Below are positions 41,952 through 45,304 of a stretch of 45,304 nucleotides of DNA, piece by piece. The notes under the pieces are model-generated. The model was not told where the DNA came from. It was given only the letters and a program-made list of their open reading frames with translations, and made no database searches. How positions within the stretch are numbered: position 1 is the first letter of the stretch; every line of letters starts with the position of its first letter. This DNA comes from an uncultured Anaeromassilibacillus sp. (lineage in GTDB: Bacteria > Bacillota > Clostridia > Oscillospirales > Acutalibacteraceae): NCBI GenBank assembly GCA_930987725.1, contig CAKNKY010000019.1, positions 1-45,304 of the forward strand, written 5' to 3'. The position numbers and the translations under genes are program-made.

Positions 41952-42404
41952 GTGAACAAACAATCACTTGGAGGCGTTGTCATCCTCTTGCTGTGCGTCA
42001 TTGCGGGAACACTTCTGATGAAGGGAATGAGCGGCGGCGAGAAAGACCCCGGCACGCGGCAGCCGGAGGAAAGCTCTTTCAGCCAAACGGAAAACAGCAG
42101 CGCGGAAAACGAGCCGGATGCTTCCGGCGAATCGGAGAGCGGCGGCGGCTTGTTTGCCCCGAACTCGTTCCAAAATGACAGCTTCGGGATCGATGTGCAG
42201 CCCGGGGAACCGGAAGTTCCGGATCAGGGCTCCACTGTTATGCTTTGTGAATCCTGTGACGGATCCGGCAAGTGCCTGGGCTGCGGCGGAGACGGATGGT
42301 TTGACAACCCGTATATCGGCCCGAACACCTCCCCATGCGACCTGTGCGGCGGATCCGGCGACTGCACCGTGTGCGGCGGAACGGGCGAATGGATCTTTTC
42401 CTGA
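41952..42404 (+). CDS. Exported protein with DnaJ-type CxxCxGxG zinc-ribbon repeats
   Basis: A 150-residue protein. Residues 5-24 form a signal or anchor helix (SLGGVVILLLCVIAGTLLM), followed by a Ser/Glu/Pro-rich acidic linker (30-95) without expected structure. The C-terminus has four CxxC motifs: Cys99/102, Cys108/111, Cys129/132 and Cys138/141, in the CxxCxGxG rhythm of the DnaJ zinc-binding domain. The start is GTG, with AAAAGGAGGG about seven bases upstream. A zinc-ribbon on the outer side is unusual, since such domains bind unfolded proteins or zinc in the cytoplasm. It lies between a terminator and a promoter, so it is alone. Confidence 0.8.
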   Translation: MNKQSLGGVVILLLCVIAGTLLMKGMSGGEKDPGTRQPEESSFSQTENSSAENEPDASGESESGGGLFAPNSFQNDSFGIDVQPGEPEVPDQGSTVMLCESCDGSGKCLGCGGDGWFDNPYIGPNTSPCDLCGGSGDCTVCGGTGEWIFS

Positions 42405-42492
42405 CAATCGATTCCCTTTGAACCGCACGAAAGGCTTTTGGCTATTTTGTCTTTCTTTTTTATTTTCAATCTCATTATTTTAGCGTTTTCGT

Positions 42493-42521
42493 TTGACTTT
42501 TCCGAAAGGGCGCAGTACAAT
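42493..42521 (+). promoter_or_regulatory. Promoter of the cytidylate kinase-like gene
   Basis: TTGACT (42493-42498), a 17-base spacer and TACAAT (42516-42521), about 60 bases before the ATG. Confidence 0.8.
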
Positions 42522-42582
42522 AAAAGAAGAAGGGAGCGCTTTGCCGCACCCCTTCCCGAAATGGAAAGGCAGGCGAATCAGC

Positions 42583-43221
42583 ATGACAAAAACCATCGTC
42601 ACCATCGCACGTCAATATGGAAGCGGCGGCCGCCTGATCGGAAAGAAACTGGCAGAAACGCTGGGTGTCCCATTTTACGACAAGGAATTGATTGCCCTTG
42701 CTGCCAAACAGAGCGGTATGAGCGAAGAAGTCTTTGCCAAGGCGGATGAACGGGCCAGCAGCAGCCTGCTGTACTCTCTTGTAATGGGCAGCTACACGTC
42801 TGTGGCCAACACGATGCCCATCAACGACAAGCTTTTCCTGCTGCAGGTGAACATCATCCAGGAGGCGGCCAAAAAAGGCCCGCTGGTGATTGTGGGCCGC
42901 TGTGCGGACTACATTCTGCGCGACGAACCGCGTTGCCTGCGCGTCTTCTTGCAGGCGCCGAAGGAAATCAGGGTGCGCCGCGCCGTGGAGGAATACGGTG
43001 TGGACGCCTCGAAAGCCAACGACGTCGTGACCAAAACGGACAAACAGCGCGGCAATTACTATAATTTCTACAGCAACCGCCGCTGGGGCGACATGCAGAA
43101 CTACGATCTGATTCTGGACACACACATGTTTGGCCTGCAGGGCAGCGTGGATCTCATCCTCAAAGCCATTGAGGAAAAAGAGCGCACCTACGGCAAGGTT
43201 GTGCCGGACGACGACCTGTAA
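42583..43221 (+). CDS. Cytidylate kinase-like family protein
   Basis: A 212-residue P-loop-type protein of the cytidylate kinase-like group. The N-terminus has IVTIARQYGSGGRLIGKKLAETLG, a phosphate loop with GSGGR instead of the classical GxxGxGK; FYDKELI, GPLVIVGRCADYIL and NYYNFYSNRRWG are characteristic of the group. True Cmk has a different N-terminus. The first in-frame start, 90 bases earlier, is at the -35 and is rejected. Its nucleotide substrate is unproven. Confidence 0.85.
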   Translation: MTKTIVTIARQYGSGGRLIGKKLAETLGVPFYDKELIALAAKQSGMSEEVFAKADERASSSLLYSLVMGSYTSVANTMPINDKLFLLQVNIIQEAAKKGPLVIVGRCADYILRDEPRCLRVFLQAPKEIRVRRAVEEYGVDASKANDVVTKTDKQRGNYYNFYSNRRWGDMQNYDLILDTHMFGLQGSVDLILKAIEEKERTYGKVVPDDDL

Positions 43222-43254
43222 ACCGCCGCAAACGGCTGAATCCAACGGAACCGG

Positions 43255-43313
43255 AAGCCCCTCATCTCCGCTTATCCCGGGAGGGATACCCTTGGAACAT
43301 GAGGGGCTTTTTC
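43255..43313 (+). terminator. Terminator after the cytidylate kinase-like gene
   Basis: AAGCCCCTCAT (43255-43265) pairs with ATGAGGGGCTT (43299-43309) around a longer inner structure, followed by a T-run. Confidence 0.85.
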
Positions 43314-43368
43314 TGACCTTCGACGGGCGGACGGCCTGCAAACAGAAAAAGACGGGATGTGTGAACGC

Positions 43369-44223
43369 ATGAAGAAACGAGACTGGAAACGAACGGTGTG
43401 GGAATATATCCTGATCACGGCCAGCACGCTGTGCATGGCGATCGGCATCTATTATTTCAAATTTCCAAACAACTTCACCTTCGGCGGTGTGAGCGGCCTT
43501 TCGGTTGTGCTGAGCCCGTTCCTGCCGATTTCTCCCTCCAGTGTGAACTTTATCATCAACGCCCTGCTGCTGGTGCTGGGCTTTCTCTTTCTGGGACGCG
43601 GTTTCGGCGTGCGCACCGTGTACTCCAGCACGCTGCTTTCCATGGCGCTTTCCGTGCTGGATCAGGCGGCTCCCCTGGCCGCTCCGCTCACAGATGAACC
43701 GCTGCTGGAACTGGTTTTCGCCGTACTGCTCCCCGGATTCGGTTCCGCCGTCCTGTTCAACATCGGCGCATCGAGCGGCGGGACGGATGTTGTGGCGATG
43801 ATTTTGCGCAAATACACGAGTGTGGACATTGGCCGTGCGCTGTTGCTGAGCGACCTTCTCATCACGCTCTCCGCTTTCTTCGTCTTTGACATGAAGACGG
43901 CCCTCTTCTCCCTGCTCGGCCTTGTCTCAAAATCGCTCGTCGTCGACAATGTGATTGAGAGCATCAACCTTTGCAAGGCCTGCCAGGTGGTGTGCCGCGA
44001 TCCTCAAACAGTCTGCGCTTATATTACTGAAAAACTGCATCGCAGCGCTACCGTCTTTGAGGCGCAAGGCGCGTTCAGCGGCACACACACCCACGTGGTG
44101 CTCACGGCTCTCAAGCCGTACCAGGCCGTCGCCCTGCGGCGGTTTATCCATGAACACGCACCGGAATCCTTTATCCTGATCACGAACACCAGTGAGATCA
44201 TCGGCAACGGGTTCCAGCAATAA
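43369..44223 (+). CDS. YitT family membrane protein
   Basis: A 284-residue protein. About five to six hydrophobic segments (residues 10-175) form the YitT membrane domain with KFPNNFTFGGVSGLSVVLS and FNIGASSGGTDVVAMIL; the C-terminal 90 residues are the cytosolic DUF2179 domain (VCAYITEKLHRSATV ... FILITNTSEIIGNGF). The ATG at 43369 matches relatives (MKKRDWKRTVWEYILI); an ATG four codons earlier is also open. It is followed after 26 bases by a dehydrogenase gene. Its function is unknown. Confidence 0.9.
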   Translation: MKKRDWKRTVWEYILITASTLCMAIGIYYFKFPNNFTFGGVSGLSVVLSPFLPISPSSVNFIINALLLVLGFLFLGRGFGVRTVYSSTLLSMALSVLDQAAPLAAPLTDEPLLELVFAVLLPGFGSAVLFNIGASSGGTDVVAMILRKYTSVDIGRALLLSDLLITLSAFFVFDMKTALFSLLGLVSKSLVVDNVIESINLCKACQVVCRDPQTVCAYITEKLHRSATVFEAQGAFSGTHTHVVLTALKPYQAVALRRFIHEHAPESFILITNTSEIIGNGFQQ

Positions 44224-44249
44224 CGACACCCTGCGAAAGGAGACCTATC

Positions 44250-45221
44250 TTGAACGAGACACAGATTTTGATCCTGCAATCCTTTTTCTCACCGGAGGAG
44301 GAAAACCGGCTGCGCGATGCGCTCCCCGGCTTTTCCGTGCGCTTCTGCGGTCCGGCCGACTGGGCGGATGCGCTGCCGGAGGCTTCGTTCGTCATCGGGA
44401 ACCCGCCGGTTCCCCTGCTTCGCTCCGCCAAAAAGCTTCGCCTGCTGCAGCTTATCAGCTCCGGGGCCAATCAATACGCCGCGCCGGGCGCGCTGCCTGA
44501 GGGCGCACAGCTCGCCTGTGCCACCGGCAGCTATGGCCCGGGCATTGCGGAATATCTGCTCGCCTGCACGATGTCGCTTTTCCTGCGCCTGCCCGCCTAC
44601 GGCGCAAACCAGCGGGCGCACGCCTGGCACGATGAAGGCCCTGTGCGCGCCATGAAGGGCGCCTCAATCCTAGTGGTCGGGCTGGGAGACATCGGCGGGC
44701 AATACGCGCGGCGCTGCCATGCACTCGGCGCGCATGTGACAGGCGTATGCCGCACGAAGCGCGAAGCGCCGCCCTTCGTGGAGGAACTGCACACCTTTGA
44801 CGAGCTGGATGCCCTTCTCCCCCGCGCGGACGCCGTGGCCCTGTGCGTGCCGGAGACAAAGCAGACCATCGGACTGATGGACCGGCGCCGCCTGGCTCTC
44901 ATGCGGCCGGACAGCGTACTGCTCAACGTGGGGCGCGGCACGGCGGTTGTAACGGCGGATCTCGTGCAGGCGCTGCGCGATGGAACAATCGGCGGCGCTG
45001 CCCTGGACGTGACTGACCCGGAACCGCTGCCCCCCGATCATCCGCTGTGGGATGAGCCCCGCTGCATTCTCACACCGCACATTTCCGGCGGCAGCCATTT
45101 CATCGGCACCAGGGAGCGAATTTTTTCCATCTGCCTGGAAAATGCCCGCCGCTTTGCCGCCGGGAAAGCGGCCGTCAACCTCGTGGACCGGACGACAGGA
45201 TACCGCGTGTCCCAACCCTGA
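44250..45221 (+). CDS. D-isomer-specific 2-hydroxyacid dehydrogenase
   Basis: A 323-residue NAD(P)-dependent dehydrogenase. The nucleotide-binding loop GLGDIG is at 144-149, and the catalytic triad is Arg229 (NVGRG), Glu258 (DPEPLP) and His277 (TPHISG). The start is TTG, with AAAGGAG eight bases upstream. The substrate cannot be told: such enzymes include phosphoglycerate, lactate and glyoxylate/hydroxypyruvate reductases. It probably shares a transcript with the YitT gene. It is the last gene before the right contig end. Confidence 0.88.
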   Translation: MNETQILILQSFFSPEEENRLRDALPGFSVRFCGPADWADALPEASFVIGNPPVPLLRSAKKLRLLQLISSGANQYAAPGALPEGAQLACATGSYGPGIAEYLLACTMSLFLRLPAYGANQRAHAWHDEGPVRAMKGASILVVGLGDIGGQYARRCHALGAHVTGVCRTKREAPPFVEELHTFDELDALLPRADAVALCVPETKQTIGLMDRRRLALMRPDSVLLNVGRGTAVVTADLVQALRDGTIGGAALDVTDPEPLPPDHPLWDEPRCILTPHISGGSHFIGTRERIFSICLENARRFAAGKAAVNLVDRTTGYRVSQP

Positions 45222-45249
45222 CAGACAAAAGATGCCCCGCAGGCCTAAC

Positions 45250-45303
45250 TGAACCGCCCCAGATTGTGCAGACAGCACAAAAAGAGCCCCTGGTGCAGGA
45301 ATA
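45250..45303. repeat. Right copy of 54-bp terminal inverted repeat (probable IS end)
   Basis: Exact reverse complement of bases 1-54, starting TGAACCGCCCC and running outward to the contig end (one extra base, T, follows). It begins 28 bases after the stop of the dehydrogenase gene. Confidence 0.75.
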
Positions 45304-45304
45304 T

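Overview
The window looks like a chromosomal contig from a GC-rich, low-GC-phylum (Firmicutes/Bacillota) anaerobe, most likely a gut Clostridia of the Oscillospirales/Ruminococcaceae type. The reasons are strong GGAGG ribosome sites with many GTG/TTG starts, sigma-A promoters in AT-rich gaps, YtrA-, LacI- and YitT-type Firmicutes families, a LysM-GH18 spore-type hydrolase, a choloylglycine hydrolase and a one-operon arginine pathway with bifunctional ArgJ. Both ends run into the same 54-bp sequence in inverted orientation. It starts with a TGAACCGCCCC-type insertion-sequence end, so the contig is probably bounded by two copies of one IS rather than being a complete replicon.

Layout. 152-7482: a choloylglycine hydrolase, then a sugar-catabolic operon on the minus strand (split transketolase, GlpK-like FGGY kinase, FucI-like isomerase) with a divergent LacI regulator. 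7531-11362: an autoregulated GntR/YtrA-type operon for an ABC exporter with two membrane subunits and a large exported protein. 11622-15446: a DUF5058 membrane protein, a partner membrane protein, a membrane-anchored M20 peptidase and a PfkB sugar-phosphate kinase. 15689-20537: a winged-helix regulator, a small membrane protein, two FAD oxidoreductases, a hypothetical protein and a flavin reductase.

20890-29032: a complete arginine operon, argG-argH-argC-argJ-argB-argD-argF, behind a sigma-A promoter with an ARG-box-like site. 29176-31017: a 58-residue membrane protein, a structured IS200/IS605-like non-coding remnant and a LysM-GH18 hydrolase. 31084-36066: an overlapping operon polA - rlmA-like - GT-C glycosyltransferase - rimI-like acetyltransferase. 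36182-36349: a Cys-rich small membrane protein.

36472-40336: an ATP-grasp ligase of the D-aspartate ligase type, an aspartate/glutamate racemase and a glutamine-dependent asparagine synthetase. Together these are read as a D-Asp/D-Asn peptidoglycan cross-bridge cassette. 40549-45221: a TVP38-type membrane protein overlapping a DUF212 protein that seems to start at AUU, an exported four-CxxC protein, a cytidylate kinase-like protein, a YitT protein and a D-2-hydroxyacid dehydrogenase.

The most distinctive systems are the sugar operon, whose gene set matches the logic of apiose catabolism (isomerase, kinase, two-subunit transketolase), and the D-Asp cross-bridge cassette. No rRNA, tRNA, CRISPR array, phage gene or intact transposase was seen. 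All assignments come from reading the sequence by eye; no database search was run.
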